From JALYXI01 sp963795835 (GTDB lineage: Bacteria; Acidobacteriota; Terriglobia; Bryobacterales; Bryobacteraceae), in contig CAWCJC010000009.1 in assembly GCA_963795835.1 (NCBI GenBank), forward strand, positions 620,001 to 684,000: a DNA stretch of 64,000 bases. The letters run 5' to 3'. The notes below the pieces were generated by a model. That model saw only the letters and a list, made by a program, of their open reading frames with translations, had not been told where the DNA came from and searched no databases. Shown here in pieces: positions 54,002 through 62,500 of the stretch (its first letter is position 1; each line of letters starts with the position of its first letter). A program made the position numbers and the translations under genes.

Positions 54002-54373
54002 GTGCCCAATAAGAAGTTCCAACAGCCGCCGGTGCGGATTCGCCTGAAGCGGGAAGACCAGGTAAAGGTGATCGCGGGTCGCGACAAGGGCAAGGTCGGA
54101 CGCATTCTCGATATCGATGAGAAGCGTGGCCGCGTGCTGGTCGAGCATGTCGGGATGATCAAACGTCATACGCGCCCCAATCCGCAGAAGCAGATTAAGG
54201 GCGGCGTTGCGGAGCGGGAAAGTTCCATCGCCGTTTCGAATGTGATGATTGTCGATAAAGCGGGGAACACTTCGCGCATCGGCACGAAAGTCGAAGACTT
54301 GGGGAACGGCAAGACGCGGCGGATTCGCATCAGCCGCAAGACCGGGGAATCCCTCGATAAGGGTAAGAAATAA
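54002..54373 (+). CDS. rplX: 50S ribosomal protein L24
   Basis: Assembly initiator, 123 residues, with the KOW motif DQVKVIAGRDKGKVGRILDIDEKRGRVLVEHVGMIKRH. Start is a GTG 3 nt after rplN. Confidence 0.95.
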   Translation: MPNKKFQQPPVRIRLKREDQVKVIAGRDKGKVGRILDIDEKRGRVLVEHVGMIKRHTRPNPQKQIKGGVAERESSIAVSNVMIVDKAGNTSRIGTKVEDLGNGKTRRIRISRKTGESLDKGKK

Positions 54374-54376
54374 GAA

Positions 54377-54922
54377 ATGCCAGCCCGTTTACGCAAACAT
54401 TACGTGGAACAAGTGGTTCCGGCGCTCACCAAGGAGTTCGGTTACAAGAACATCATGGGCGTGCCGAAGCTTGAGAAGATTTCGATCAACATCGGCTTGG
54501 GCGAAGCAACCCAGAACGCCAAGCTGATGGACAAAGCCGTGGCCGAGTTGGGCGCCATTGCCGGGCAGAAGCCGGTTATCACCAAAGCGAAGAAATCGAT
54601 TGCCGCTTTCAAGCTCCGCGAAGGCATGGCGATCGGCTGCATGGTGACCCTGCGCGGCGACCGGATGTTTGAGTTTTTCGACCGCCTGGTGAATGTATCT
54701 CTTCCGCGCGTCCGCGATTTCCGCGGTGTTTCGGGCAAGAGCTTCGATGGCCGCGGTAACTATACGCTGGGCGTAAAAGACCAGCTCATTTTCCCCGAGA
54801 TTGATTACTCGAAGGTCGACAAAACCATCGGAATGAACATCTCGATCTTAACCTCCGCCCGTACCGATCAGGAAGGCATGGCGCTGTTGAAGCAGATGGG
54901 TATGCCCTTCCGGCAAGCGTAA
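54377..54922 (+). CDS. rplE: 50S ribosomal protein L5
   Basis: 5S rRNA- and P-tRNA-contact protein, 181 residues. RKHYVEQVVPALTKEFGYKNIMGVPKLEKI, INIGLGEATQNAKLMD, GQKPVITKAKKSIAAFKLREGMAIGCMVTLRGDRMFEF and YTLGVKDQLIFPEI match the family. Confidence 0.97.
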   Translation: MPARLRKHYVEQVVPALTKEFGYKNIMGVPKLEKISINIGLGEATQNAKLMDKAVAELGAIAGQKPVITKAKKSIAAFKLREGMAIGCMVTLRGDRMFEFFDRLVNVSLPRVRDFRGVSGKSFDGRGNYTLGVKDQLIFPEIDYSKVDKTIGMNISILTSARTDQEGMALLKQMGMPFRQA

Positions 54923-54934
54923 TTTAGGACCAAC

Positions 54935-55120
54935 ATGGCAACTACCGCAAAAATCGCAAAAGATTTGAAGAAGCCGAAGTTCTCAACCCGGCACCGGAAC
55001 CGGTGCTGGCGTTGCGGCCGCCCGCGCGGCTTTTTGAGCAAGTTTGGGATCTGCCGCCTGTGCTTCCGGCAATTGGCGTTGAACGGGGAAATCCCTGGCG
55101 TGACAAAGGCTAGCTGGTAG
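54935..55120 (+). CDS. rpsN: 30S ribosomal protein S14, zinc-binding short type
   Basis: A 61-residue S14 of the zinc (C+) type. Ligand pairs are CWRCG and CRLCF in the block RHRNRCWRCGRPRGFLSKFGICRLCFRQLA. It sits between rplE and rpsH as usual; no zinc-free paralogue is in the window. Confidence 0.96.
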   Translation: MATTAKIAKDLKKPKFSTRHRNRCWRCGRPRGFLSKFGICRLCFRQLALNGEIPGVTKASW

Positions 55121-55137
55121 GCCAAAGGAGTAAATGA

Positions 55138-55533
55138 ATGACAAGTGATCCTATTGCCGATATGTTGACGCGGGTGCGGAACGCCATCGCGGCGCGCCAT
55201 CCGAAGGTGGATGTGCCGGCTTCGAAGCTGAAGGCTGAAATCGCCCGCATCATGAAGGAAGAGGGCTATATCGCCAACTTCAAGGTTGCCGAAGAAGGCC
55301 CGAAGAGCGTCATCAAAATCTATCTGAAGTATTCGTCCGATGGCGTGCCCGTGATTACGCATCTGAAGCGCGTCTCGCGCCCGGGTTGCCGCTCGTACGT
55401 CGGGCAGGACGATATCCCTCGTGTCCAGGGCGGGTTGGGCATCAACATTCTCACTACGCCGCGTGGCGTGATGACCGGCCGGCATGCCCGTAAAGAAGGC
55501 ATTGGCGGGGAACTGCTGTGCAGCATCTGGTAA
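55138..55533 (+). CDS. rpsH: 30S ribosomal protein S8
   Basis: Central-domain 16S binder and, in E. coli, the spc operon repressor. 131 residues with SDPIADMLTRVRNAIAARH, SKLKAEIARIMKEEGYI, KRVSRPGCRSYVG and GLGINILTTPRGVMTGRHARKEGIGGELLC. Confidence 0.97.
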   Translation: MTSDPIADMLTRVRNAIAARHPKVDVPASKLKAEIARIMKEEGYIANFKVAEEGPKSVIKIYLKYSSDGVPVITHLKRVSRPGCRSYVGQDDIPRVQGGLGINILTTPRGVMTGRHARKEGIGGELLCSIW

Positions 55534-55553
55534 GGAGCGTTCGTTAGAAAGCC

Positions 55554-56084
55554 ATGTCGAGAGTCGGTAAAAAACTAATCCCGCTGCCCCAGGGTGTGAA
55601 AGTCACCATGGGCGACCAGCTTGAGGTTCAGGGTCCGAAAGGCAAGTTGACCGTGCCGGTGCCGCATGGAATTTCTATCCAGCAGGCCGATGGCAAGCTT
55701 GAGATTGTCCGTTCGGGCGACGAATACGCGGCGCTTCATGGTTTAACACGCGCTCTGGCGGCGAACGCGGTGCAAGGTGTTTCGACCGGCTTCACCCGTG
55801 AGCTCGATATCGTGGGCATCGGGTTCAAGGCCGATATGAAGGGCAAAGTTGCCAGCTTCACTCTGGGGTATTCGCATCCCGTCGAAGTGCTGCTCCCGGA
55901 CGGCGTCGATCTGAAGATCGATAAGCAGACGCATCTCATCCTCTCCGGCTCCGATAAGCAGTTGATCGGGCAGGTGGCCGCAAACATCCGCGGGCTGCGT
56001 AAGCCCGATCCTTACAAGAACAAAGGCGTTCGGTATACGGGCGAAGTGCTCCGTAAGAAGGCCGGTAAGACAGGTACTAAATAG
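55554..56084 (+). CDS. rplF: 50S ribosomal protein L6
   Basis: 176 residues, two-domain L6. SRVGKKLIPLPQGVKV, GPKGKLTVPVP, LHGLTRALAANAVQGVSTGFTRELDIVGIGFKA and the C-terminal RGLRKPDPYKNKGVRYTGE signature are present. Confidence 0.97.
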   Translation: MSRVGKKLIPLPQGVKVTMGDQLEVQGPKGKLTVPVPHGISIQQADGKLEIVRSGDEYAALHGLTRALAANAVQGVSTGFTRELDIVGIGFKADMKGKVASFTLGYSHPVEVLLPDGVDLKIDKQTHLILSGSDKQLIGQVAANIRGLRKPDPYKNKGVRYTGEVLRKKAGKTGTK

Positions 56085-56086
56085 CC

Positions 56087-56452
56087 ATGCCTAAAGTTTC
56101 GAAAAACCAAATTCGCGAACGTATTCACACTCGCATCCGCCGCAAATTGTCCGGGACAACGGAGCGGCCGCGCCTCACCGTGTTCCGCAGCGTCGCCCAC
56201 ATCTACGCCCAGGTCATTGATGATTCGAAAGGCTCCACCCTGGTTTCGGCCTCATCGCTTGAAAAGGCCAGCCGCGATTCCATGAAGACCGGCGGGAACC
56301 TGGACGCAGCCAAGACCATCGGCAAATCGGTCGCGGAGCGCGCGAAAGAGAAGGGAATCAGCCGCGTGGTGTTCGACCGTGGCGGTTATCAATATCATGG
56401 CCGCATCAAAGCGCTGGCCGACGCCGCCCGTGAAGCGGGCCTGGAGTTTTAA
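56087..56452 (+). CDS. rplR: 50S ribosomal protein L18
   Basis: 5S rRNA-binding protein, 121 residues. RIRRKLSGTTERPRLTVFRSVAHIYAQVID and GISRVVFDRGGYQYHGRIKALADAAREAGL are family blocks. The stop overlaps the rpsE start by one nucleotide (TAATG). Confidence 0.97.
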   Translation: MPKVSKNQIRERIHTRIRRKLSGTTERPRLTVFRSVAHIYAQVIDDSKGSTLVSASSLEKASRDSMKTGGNLDAAKTIGKSVAERAKEKGISRVVFDRGGYQYHGRIKALADAAREAGLEF

Positions 56453-56970
56453 TGCCGGTACTGAAGAAGCGAATCGACCCCAACGGTTTTAAAGATTTGA
56501 AAGAGCAAGTCGTCTCGATCAACCGCGTGACCAAGGTTGTGAAGGGCGGTAAGAACATGAGCTTTTCGGCTCTGGTGGTCATCGGCGATGCGTCGGCCCA
56601 TGTGGTGGGCTTCGGCGTCGGCAAGGCGAAGGAAGTTCCTTCGGCCATCCGCAAGGGAATCGAGAGCGCGAAGAAGAACCTGCGCCGCATCAACATGCTC
56701 GAAACCACGATTCCGCATCAGGTCTTAGGCAAGTTCGGCAGCGGCATGGTCCTGCTGAAGCCGGCTCCGGTCGGAACCGGCGTCATTGCCGGCGGTCCCG
56801 TGCGCGCCGTCATTCAGGCGACCGGTATTCCCAATGTGTTAACCAAATCGATCGGGTCTCACAACCCGCACAACGTCGTGAAAGCAACGATCGATGCTCT
56901 CGAGCAGTTGCGGGACAAGGCCGTGGTGGCGGAAAGCCGCGGGTTGCAGCCTGAAAACCTGAAGTCGTAA
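56452..56970 (+). CDS. rpsE: 30S ribosomal protein S5
   Basis: 172 residues. KEQVVSINRVTKVVKGGKNMSFSALVVIGD, the GFGVGKAKEVPSAIRKGIE block and KPAPVGTGVIAGGPVRAVIQATGIPNVLTKSIGSHNPHNVVKATIDAL are diagnostic. Confidence 0.97.
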   Translation: MPVLKKRIDPNGFKDLKEQVVSINRVTKVVKGGKNMSFSALVVIGDASAHVVGFGVGKAKEVPSAIRKGIESAKKNLRRINMLETTIPHQVLGKFGSGMVLLKPAPVGTGVIAGGPVRAVIQATGIPNVLTKSIGSHNPHNVVKATIDALEQLRDKAVVAESRGLQPENLKS

Positions 56971-56985
56971 TAAGGACACGTTACA

Positions 56986-57165
56986 ATGGAAGGCAAAATT
57001 AAGATAAAGTTGGTTCGCAGTCCTATCTGTACGCCAATGAAGCACAAAGTGATTGTTCGTTCGCTCGGGTTGAAGAAAATCAACCAAATCGTCGAGCGGC
57101 CGGATACCGATGGGTTCCGCGGCATGGTGAAGAAAATTCCTCATCTGCTGGCCTTAGTCGATTAG
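56986..57165 (+). CDS. rpmD: 50S ribosomal protein L30
   Basis: A 59-residue protein in the expected position between rpsE and rplO. It reads KIKIKLVRSPICTPMKHKVI, then SLGLKKINQIVERPDTDGFRGMVKKI, with the L30 core (VRSPI, K..V..LGL.K..) and ends LLALVD. ATG at 56986, TAG at 57163. It is short for a gene search but fully conserved. Confidence 0.95.
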   Translation: MEGKIKIKLVRSPICTPMKHKVIVRSLGLKKINQIVERPDTDGFRGMVKKIPHLLALVD

Positions 57166-57180
57166 TCAAGGAAGAAGATC

Positions 57181-57654
57181 ATGAATCTCAGTAATCTGAA
57201 GCCGCCCGTTGGCCAGGTTCACCGCAAAAAGCGCGTGGGCCAGGGCATGGGGTCGGGCAAAGGTAAGTTTTCGACGCGCGGTGCGAAGGGTGCCCGCTCC
57301 ATCTCCGGTTACAGCATCATGCGCGGTTTCGAAGGCGGCCAGATGCCGCTGCATCGCCGTTTGCCGAAGCGCGGATTCTCGAATGCGGATTTCAAAAAAG
57401 AATACGCGGTTGTGAATCTGGCGAAGCTCGAAAAGCTGGAAGGCGCGGAGTTTACGGTGGAATCGTTGATGGGTTTGGGCACAGTCAAGAAGCTGGCCGA
57501 TGGATTAAAGATCCTCGGTTCGGGCGAACTGACTCGCGCCATCCACGTGACGGCGCATCTTTTCTCTGAGTCGGCGAAGCAGAAAATTGAAGCGGCGGGC
57601 GGAACCGTCACCGTAATCGAACCCAAAAAGAAGTTTTTGCGCGCCGAAAAGTAA
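57181..57654 (+). CDS. rplO: 50S ribosomal protein L15
   Basis: 157 residues. LSNLKPPVGQVHRKKRVGQGMGSGKGKFSTRGAKGARS and GFEGGQMPLHRRLPKRGF are the conserved glycine- and lysine-rich loops; the C-terminal domain KVTAHLF...AAGGTVTVIEPKKK is normal. Confidence 0.97.
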   Translation: MNLSNLKPPVGQVHRKKRVGQGMGSGKGKFSTRGAKGARSISGYSIMRGFEGGQMPLHRRLPKRGFSNADFKKEYAVVNLAKLEKLEGAEFTVESLMGLGTVKKLADGLKILGSGELTRAIHVTAHLFSESAKQKIEAAGGTVTVIEPKKKFLRAEK

Positions 57655-57664
57655 AACTCTTTCC

Positions 57665-59059
57665 ATGAAAATCTTTGAAGCCATCGCGAACGCTTTTCGG
57701 ATTCCGGATCTCCGCAAGCGCTTGCTCTTCACGCTCGGGCTGCTTGCCGTATACCGGTTGGGCGGACACATCCCGACCCCCGGCATTAGTCTCGACCGGT
57801 GGCAGGATTTCTTCGCGAAAAACTCCGGCTCCATCTTCGGCTTCTTCGATTTGTTCGCGGGCGGAAATATTCGCCGGCTTACCATTTTCGCTCTGGGCAT
57901 CATGCCCTACATCACGGCGTCTATCATCCTCCAGCTCTTGACCGTCGTCGTGCCCACGCTTGAAAAGCTGCAGAAGGAAGGCGAACTCGGACGGCGCAAG
58001 ATCACGCAGTGGACCCGGTATCTCACGGTGATTCTCGCGATGATCCAATCCTTCGGCATTGCGACCGGATTGCAATCGATGGAGGGCAATATCGTCATCC
58101 ATCCGGGTATTGGATTTACGTTGTTGACCATGGTGTCGCTTACGACCGGTACCGCTTTCATCATGTGGTTGGGCGAACAGATTACGGAGCGCGGTGTCGG
58201 GAACGGCATGTCGCTCATCATCTTCGCGGGCATCGTCGTCGGGCTGCCGGGCGCCATCGGCAACATTTACACCAATGTTTTTGTCACGCATGAGTGGGGC
58301 ATCATTACTCTCTCGGTCATTCTGCTGATGATGGTCGCCGTGGTTGCGTTCATTGTCTTAGTTGAACGCGGCGAGCGCCGGATTCCCGTGCAGTACGCCA
58401 AACGTGTGGTCGGGCGCCGCGTGATGGGCGGCCAATCCACCCACATGCCGCTCAAAGTCAACGCTGGCGGCGTGATCCCGGTCATCTTTGCGTCTTCGAT
58501 TCTTGCCTTCCCGCAAACTGTCGCGGCGTTTCCTTTTGTGAAATCCAGCGCCTGGCTCTCCGGGATGCTCGGCTCTATTCGTCACGGCGAACCCTTGTAT
58601 GTCCTGATGTTTGTCGCGCTCATCATTTTCTTCTGCTTCTTCTACGTGTCGATCATCTTCAACCCGAATGAAGCCGCGGACAACATGCGCAAGTACGGCG
58701 GCTTTATCCCCGGGATTCGTCCCGGAAGGAACACGTCGGACTACATGAACAACATCCTGACCAAGATCACGGTTGTGGGCGGCTTATACCTGAGCATCCT
58801 GTGCCTGATCCCGGATATCATGATTTCCGGCATCCACCTGCAGCATTTGCCGCTGATCGGCAACTTTATCGACCAGTACTTCCCCCGGTTCATCCTTGAA
58901 GGCCTTAACGTTCAGTTCTACTTCGGTGGAACCTCACTCTTGATCGTCGTCGGCGTCGCCATGGATACGGTGAACCAGATCGAAGCGCAGCTCATCATGC
59001 GCCATTATGAGGGCTTCACTCCTCGCGCCGGACGGATTCGCGGCAGGCGCACGTCCTAG
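57665..59059 (+). CDS. secY: Protein translocase subunit SecY
   Basis: Channel of the Sec translocon in the inner membrane, 464 residues with about ten transmembrane helices. IPDLRKRLLFTLGLLAVYRLGGHIPTPGI opens TM1, TASIILQLLTVVVPTLEKL, the GNGMSLIIFAGIVVGLPGAI segment and the cytosolic QYAKRVVGRRVMGGQSTHMPLKVNAGGVIPVIFASS follow; the C-terminus LIMRHYEGFTPRAGRIRGRR is conserved. Ten nt after rplO. Confidence 0.97.
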   Translation: MKIFEAIANAFRIPDLRKRLLFTLGLLAVYRLGGHIPTPGISLDRWQDFFAKNSGSIFGFFDLFAGGNIRRLTIFALGIMPYITASIILQLLTVVVPTLEKLQKEGELGRRKITQWTRYLTVILAMIQSFGIATGLQSMEGNIVIHPGIGFTLLTMVSLTTGTAFIMWLGEQITERGVGNGMSLIIFAGIVVGLPGAIGNIYTNVFVTHEWGIITLSVILLMMVAVVAFIVLVERGERRIPVQYAKRVVGRRVMGGQSTHMPLKVNAGGVIPVIFASSILAFPQTVAAFPFVKSSAWLSGMLGSIRHGEPLYVLMFVALIIFFCFFYVSIIFNPNEAADNMRKYGGFIPGIRPGRNTSDYMNNILTKITVVGGLYLSILCLIPDIMISGIHLQHLPLIGNFIDQYFPRFILEGLNVQFYFGGTSLLIVVGVAMDTVNQIEAQLIMRHYEGFTPRAGRIRGRRTS

Positions 59060-59062
59060 TTG

Positions 59063-59782
59063 ATGACTGAAGGAGAAGCTGCTGTCGCTGTCTTAAACCG
59101 GCCCCTCTCGACGACTGCTCGGCAAGCCATCGTCCTGTTCGGCTCCCCGGGATCCGGCAAAGGGACGCAAGCCAAGCTGTTGGTGCAACACTTCGGCATC
59201 CCGCAAATTTCGACAGGCGACATGCTGCGCGCGCATATCGAATCGGGCGACCAACTGGGCGTTTCGATTCGCGAATTGATGCGCGCCGGTTCTCTCGTGT
59301 CCGATGAATCGGTGAACGGCCTGGTAGCCGAGCGCCTGAAAGCGCCCGACACCGAGCGCGGCTTCATCCTGGATGGCTATCCGAGGACGCTCGCGCAAGC
59401 TGTGGTTCTGACGAAGCTTCTCGATTCCATGGACGTCACGGAAGTTGTCATCCACCTCGTCGTCGATTACAACATCATCGTCAGCCGCATCTCTGGCCGG
59501 CGCCAGTGCCCGCAATGTGGAACGCTTTACAACGCGACGTCGAAACCCCCACGAGTCGCGGGGATCTGCGATTTAGATGGCTCGGTCCTGGTAATTCGTG
59601 AGGACGACCGGGAATCCGTCGTTCGCGAGCGTCTGGCCGCCTACGAACGCCAAACCCGTCCCCTGATTGAATACTTTCGCGAAACCGGATGCAAGCTGAT
59701 CGAGATTGACGGCTCCACCGAATCCCCCGAAGCCTTGTTTGAGCGCATCAGCGAGACTGTGGGACTGGAGCGCGTTGCATGA
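59063..59782 (+). CDS. adk: Adenylate kinase
   Basis: ATP + AMP to 2 ADP. 239 residues; P-loop GSPGSGKGT at 27-35, STGDMLRAHIESGDQLG, LDGYPRTLAQAV. The LID has C-x2-C and C-x2-D (QCPQCGTLYN, ICDLDGS), which may bind zinc. The ATG at 59063 is used; a TTG just before it is in frame. The first 20 residues extend beyond the usual start. The stop overlaps the map ATG as ATGA. Confidence 0.95.
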   Translation: MTEGEAAVAVLNRPLSTTARQAIVLFGSPGSGKGTQAKLLVQHFGIPQISTGDMLRAHIESGDQLGVSIRELMRAGSLVSDESVNGLVAERLKAPDTERGFILDGYPRTLAQAVVLTKLLDSMDVTEVVIHLVVDYNIIVSRISGRRQCPQCGTLYNATSKPPRVAGICDLDGSVLVIREDDRESVVRERLAAYERQTRPLIEYFRETGCKLIEIDGSTESPEALFERISETVGLERVA

Positions 59783-60549
59783 TTGTCCGCAAGACACCCG
59801 AGGAATTGGAAAAAATGCGGCGCAGCGGGCTTCTGGTTTACCAAATCCTCAAGGCGCTGGGCGAAATGGCCGTTGAAGGAATCTCCACTCAGGAATTGGA
59901 ACTCGCCGCGGTCAAAATGATGAAGGACGCCGGTGCCAAGCCCGCCTTCCAGGGCTACTATGTCGCCGCTGCCGGTGAGCGTTACAAGTACGTTCTGTGC
60001 ACGTCGGTGAACGAAGAGATCGTCCACGGCATGCCCTCACCCAAACGAATTCTGAAGAACGGCGACATCGTTTCTATCGACACCGGCGTCCAACTCGACG
60101 GCTTTTATGGCGATTCGGCGCTCACCGTCGGGATCGGGCAGATCAGCGACCAGGCCAAGCGGCTCATGAAAGTCACCGAGGAATCGCTCGAACTCGCAAT
60201 CGATTGCGTCCGTGAAGGGAACCGTCTTACCGATATCTGCGGCACCGTGGAAAAACACGTCAAAGCCAACGGCTTCTCTATCGTGCGCGAATACGTCGGC
60301 CACGGCATCGGCTCGCAACTCCACGAAGAGCCACAAGTCCCGAATTATATCGACCCCAAAAACGAGAATCCGCGCTTGCGTGAAGGCATGGTTTTGGCCA
60401 TCGAGCCCATGGTGAACGCCGGCAAAGCCGCAACCAAAGTCCGCAAAGACAAGTGGACTGCCGTCACCCAGGACAACTCCTACTCCGCCCACTTCGAACA
60501 CTGCGTGGCCGTGACGAAAAACGGCCCTTGGGTTCTGACCCGTCCGTAA
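59779..60549 (+). CDS. map: Methionine aminopeptidase, type I
   Basis: Removes N-terminal methionine. 256 residues, with the metal ligands in SIDTGVQLDGFYGDSA (two D), YVGHGIGSQLHEEP (H), VLAIEPM (E) and FEHCVAV (E). The neighbours adk and infA are the usual ones of the spc operon. Confidence 0.96.
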   Translation: MIVRKTPEELEKMRRSGLLVYQILKALGEMAVEGISTQELELAAVKMMKDAGAKPAFQGYYVAAAGERYKYVLCTSVNEEIVHGMPSPKRILKNGDIVSIDTGVQLDGFYGDSALTVGIGQISDQAKRLMKVTEESLELAIDCVREGNRLTDICGTVEKHVKANGFSIVREYVGHGIGSQLHEEPQVPNYIDPKNENPRLREGMVLAIEPMVNAGKAATKVRKDKWTAVTQDNSYSAHFEHCVAVTKNGPWVLTRP

Positions 60550-60564
60550 TGACGGATTTGCCGC

Positions 60565-60593
60565 TTTTCATCTTTAGATTTTTGCGCTATAGT
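60565..60593 (+). promoter_or_regulatory. Candidate internal promoter at infA, implying a leaderless transcript
   Basis: TTTTCA at 60565-60570 and TATAGT at 60588-60593 with a 17-nt spacer, inside the map-infA gap. The -10 element ends 5 nt before the infA ATG, so the expected transcript start is at or within one base of that ATG. No ribosome site is present upstream of the ATG. Confidence 0.45.
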
Positions 60594-60598
60594 GGTCA

Positions 60599-60793
60599 AT
60601 GCCCGAAGCACGTGTAATCGAGGAGTTGCCCAGTTTGCTGTACCGGGTGGAACTCGACAACAAGGCTCAGGTGCTGGCCCACACGGCCGGATCGGCGCAA
60701 AAGAATTTTGTACGGCTGCTTCCGGGAGACCGGGTGGAAGTCGAATTAGCCTCGCGAGACCTGACACGCGGGCGAATCACCAAGAAGCTTTAA
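60599..60793 (+). CDS. infA: Translation initiation factor IF-1, short form
   Basis: A 64-residue OB-fold factor. RVELDNKAQVLAHTAGSAQKNFVRLLPGDRVEVELASRDLTRGRIT matches the IF-1 core. Its N-terminus (MPEARVIEELPSLLYRVEL) begins about eight residues later than the usual MAKEEAIEVEG start. Position between map and rpmJ is canonical. The ATG lacks a Shine-Dalgarno sequence. Confidence 0.93.
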   Translation: MPEARVIEELPSLLYRVELDNKAQVLAHTAGSAQKNFVRLLPGDRVEVELASRDLTRGRITKKL

Positions 60794-60814
60794 TAAGAGA
60801 ACTGGAGTCCCCAA

Positions 60815-60928
60815 ATGAAAGTCCGAGCAAGCGTGAAAAAGATGTGTGACAAGTGCAAGGTGATCAACCGCGAAGGCGTGGTCCGGGTCATTTGCGTCAT
60901 CCCGAAACATAAGCAGCGTCAAGGTTAA
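60815..60928 (+). CDS. rpmJ: 50S ribosomal protein L36, zinc type
   Basis: A 37-residue protein, MKVRASVKKMCDKCKVINRE then GVVRVICVIPKHKQRQG, with zinc ligands C11, C14, C27 and H32. ATG at 60815, TAA at 60926. The gene lies between infA and rpsM as in most bacteria. Confidence 0.97.
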   Translation: MKVRASVKKMCDKCKVINREGVVRVICVIPKHKQRQG

Positions 60929-60933
60929 TCATA

Positions 60934-61317
60934 ATGGCACGTATCGCTGGTGTAGACCTTCCAAACAAAAAGAGAGCCGAAATCGGCCTCACTTATATCT
61001 ACGGCATCGGCCGGACCCGCTCGAAATCTCTGCTGCACCGGGCCGGGATTGATTTCGACAAGAAGATTGCCGATCTCACCGAGGACGAAGTGAATAAAGT
61101 CCGAACCATTCTTGAAGAGGAAGGCTCCGTCGAAGGCGATCTTCGGAAAGAAGTTTCGCTCAACATCAAGCGGCACATCGAAATGGGGTCGTATCGCGGT
61201 CTGCGGCATCGGCGCGGCTTGCCCGTGCGCGGTCAGCGGACCCACACCAACGCCCGCACCCGCAAGGGTCCGCGCCGCGGCACCGTAACTAACAAGAAAA
61301 AGGCAGGCGTGAAGTAG
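60934..61317 (+). CDS. rpsM: 30S ribosomal protein S13
   Basis: 127 residues. ARIAGVDLPNKKRAEIGLTYIYGIGRTRS, LNIKRHIEMGSYRGLRHRRGLPVRGQRTHTNARTRKG are the family signature. Confidence 0.97.
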   Translation: MARIAGVDLPNKKRAEIGLTYIYGIGRTRSKSLLHRAGIDFDKKIADLTEDEVNKVRTILEEEGSVEGDLRKEVSLNIKRHIEMGSYRGLRHRRGLPVRGQRTHTNARTRKGPRRGTVTNKKKAGVK

Positions 61318-61319
61318 GA

Positions 61320-61757
61320 ATGGCGACCAAAGCAGAACCGGCAAAAGGTACCAAGGGCGCCAAGAAGGCCGCCCCCAAGAAGAAAGCCTTCAAGAAGAAA
61401 GAGCGCAAGAACATCCACACCGGCATCGTTCACGTTCAAGCGACTTTCAATAACACCATCATCACCATCGCCGATCCGGAAGGAAACACGATTTCCTGGT
61501 CGAGTGCCGGATCGCTGGGTTTCCGCGGGTCTCGTAAAGGAACGCCGTTCGCCGCGCAACAGGCGGCTATCACAGCCGGAGGCAAAGCGAAAGAAAGCGG
61601 CCTTCGTGCCGTTGATGTCCGTGTCTCCGGCCCCGGCTCCGGCCGTGAAAGCGCCATCCGCGCCCTGGCTACCCTCGGAATCGAAGTTCGTTCGATCCGC
61701 GATAACACACCGATGCCGCACAACGGCTGCCGCGCCCCGAAAAAGCGCCGCGTCTGA
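61320..61757 (+). CDS. rpsK: 30S ribosomal protein S11
   Basis: 145 residues. A Lys/Ala-rich N-terminal extension (about 30 residues) precedes the core GIVHVQATFNNTIITIADPEGN, SAGSLGFRGSRKGTPFAAQQAA and DNTPMPHNGCRAPKKRRV. Two nt after rpsM. Confidence 0.97.
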   Translation: MATKAEPAKGTKGAKKAAPKKKAFKKKERKNIHTGIVHVQATFNNTIITIADPEGNTISWSSAGSLGFRGSRKGTPFAAQQAAITAGGKAKESGLRAVDVRVSGPGSGRESAIRALATLGIEVRSIRDNTPMPHNGCRAPKKRRV

Positions 61758-61847
61758 TTTTTTGTTTCACCAAAGCAGGAAGAAGACAGGCTTTGCCTGC
61801 CGTAAACTGCACCTCAAAGCAGTAAGACCGTAAGGAGGTCAAGTAAT

Positions 61848-62483
61848 TTGGCACGATACCGAGGCCCCGTTTGCCGGCTATGCCGGCGCGAGGGCATGAA
61901 ACTGTTCCTGAAAGGCGAACGCTGCTACACGGAAAAATGCGCCATCGAAAAGCGCAACTACGTTCCCGGTCAGCACGGCCAATCGAAGAAGATGAAAAAG
62001 CTTGTGGGCTACGGCCTCCAGCTTCGGGAAAAACAGAAAACCAAGCGCATTTACGGCCTCATCGAAACCCAGTTCCGCAACTCGTTCGAGAAAGCCGCTC
62101 ACGCGAAAGGCATCACTGGCGAAAACCTGCTCGCCACCATGGAAAAGCGCCTCGATAGCGTCATCTACCGTATGGGCCTCGCTACCTCCCGCGCGCAAGC
62201 CCGGCAGGTTGTCCGCCACGGCCATATCGAGATCGCCGGCCGCAAGGTCGACATCCCTTCTTATATCGTCAAGCCCGGAGAAGAGATCGGCGTCCGCGAA
62301 ACCAGCAAGAACAATCCCACCATCCTCGGAGCCCGCGATGCAACGGCGCACGCACCCGCCCCGTCCTGGATGGAGGTAGACCGCGACGCTCTCAAAGGCC
62401 GCATCATCAGCAACCCCAAACGCGACGAGCTTACGCAAATTCCCATCAACGAACAGCTCATCGTGGAACTGTATTCGAAGTAA
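61848..62483 (+). CDS. rpsD: 30S ribosomal protein S4, zinc type
   Basis: 211 residues. ARYRGPVCRLCRREGMKLFLKG and CYTEKC form the zinc-binding C+ N-terminus. VGYGLQLREKQKTKRIYGL and LDSVIYRMGLATSRAQARQVVRHGHI are the S4 RNA-binding domain. Start is a TTG; AAGGAGGT at 61832-61839 makes the choice clear. The preceding 90-nt gap after rpsK holds no ORF. Confidence 0.97.
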   Translation: MARYRGPVCRLCRREGMKLFLKGERCYTEKCAIEKRNYVPGQHGQSKKMKKLVGYGLQLREKQKTKRIYGLIETQFRNSFEKAAHAKGITGENLLATMEKRLDSVIYRMGLATSRAQARQVVRHGHIEIAGRKVDIPSYIVKPGEEIGVRETSKNNPTILGARDATAHAPAPSWMEVDRDALKGRIISNPKRDELTQIPINEQLIVELYSK

Positions 62484-62500
62484 GGAGTCCCAACAAAACT

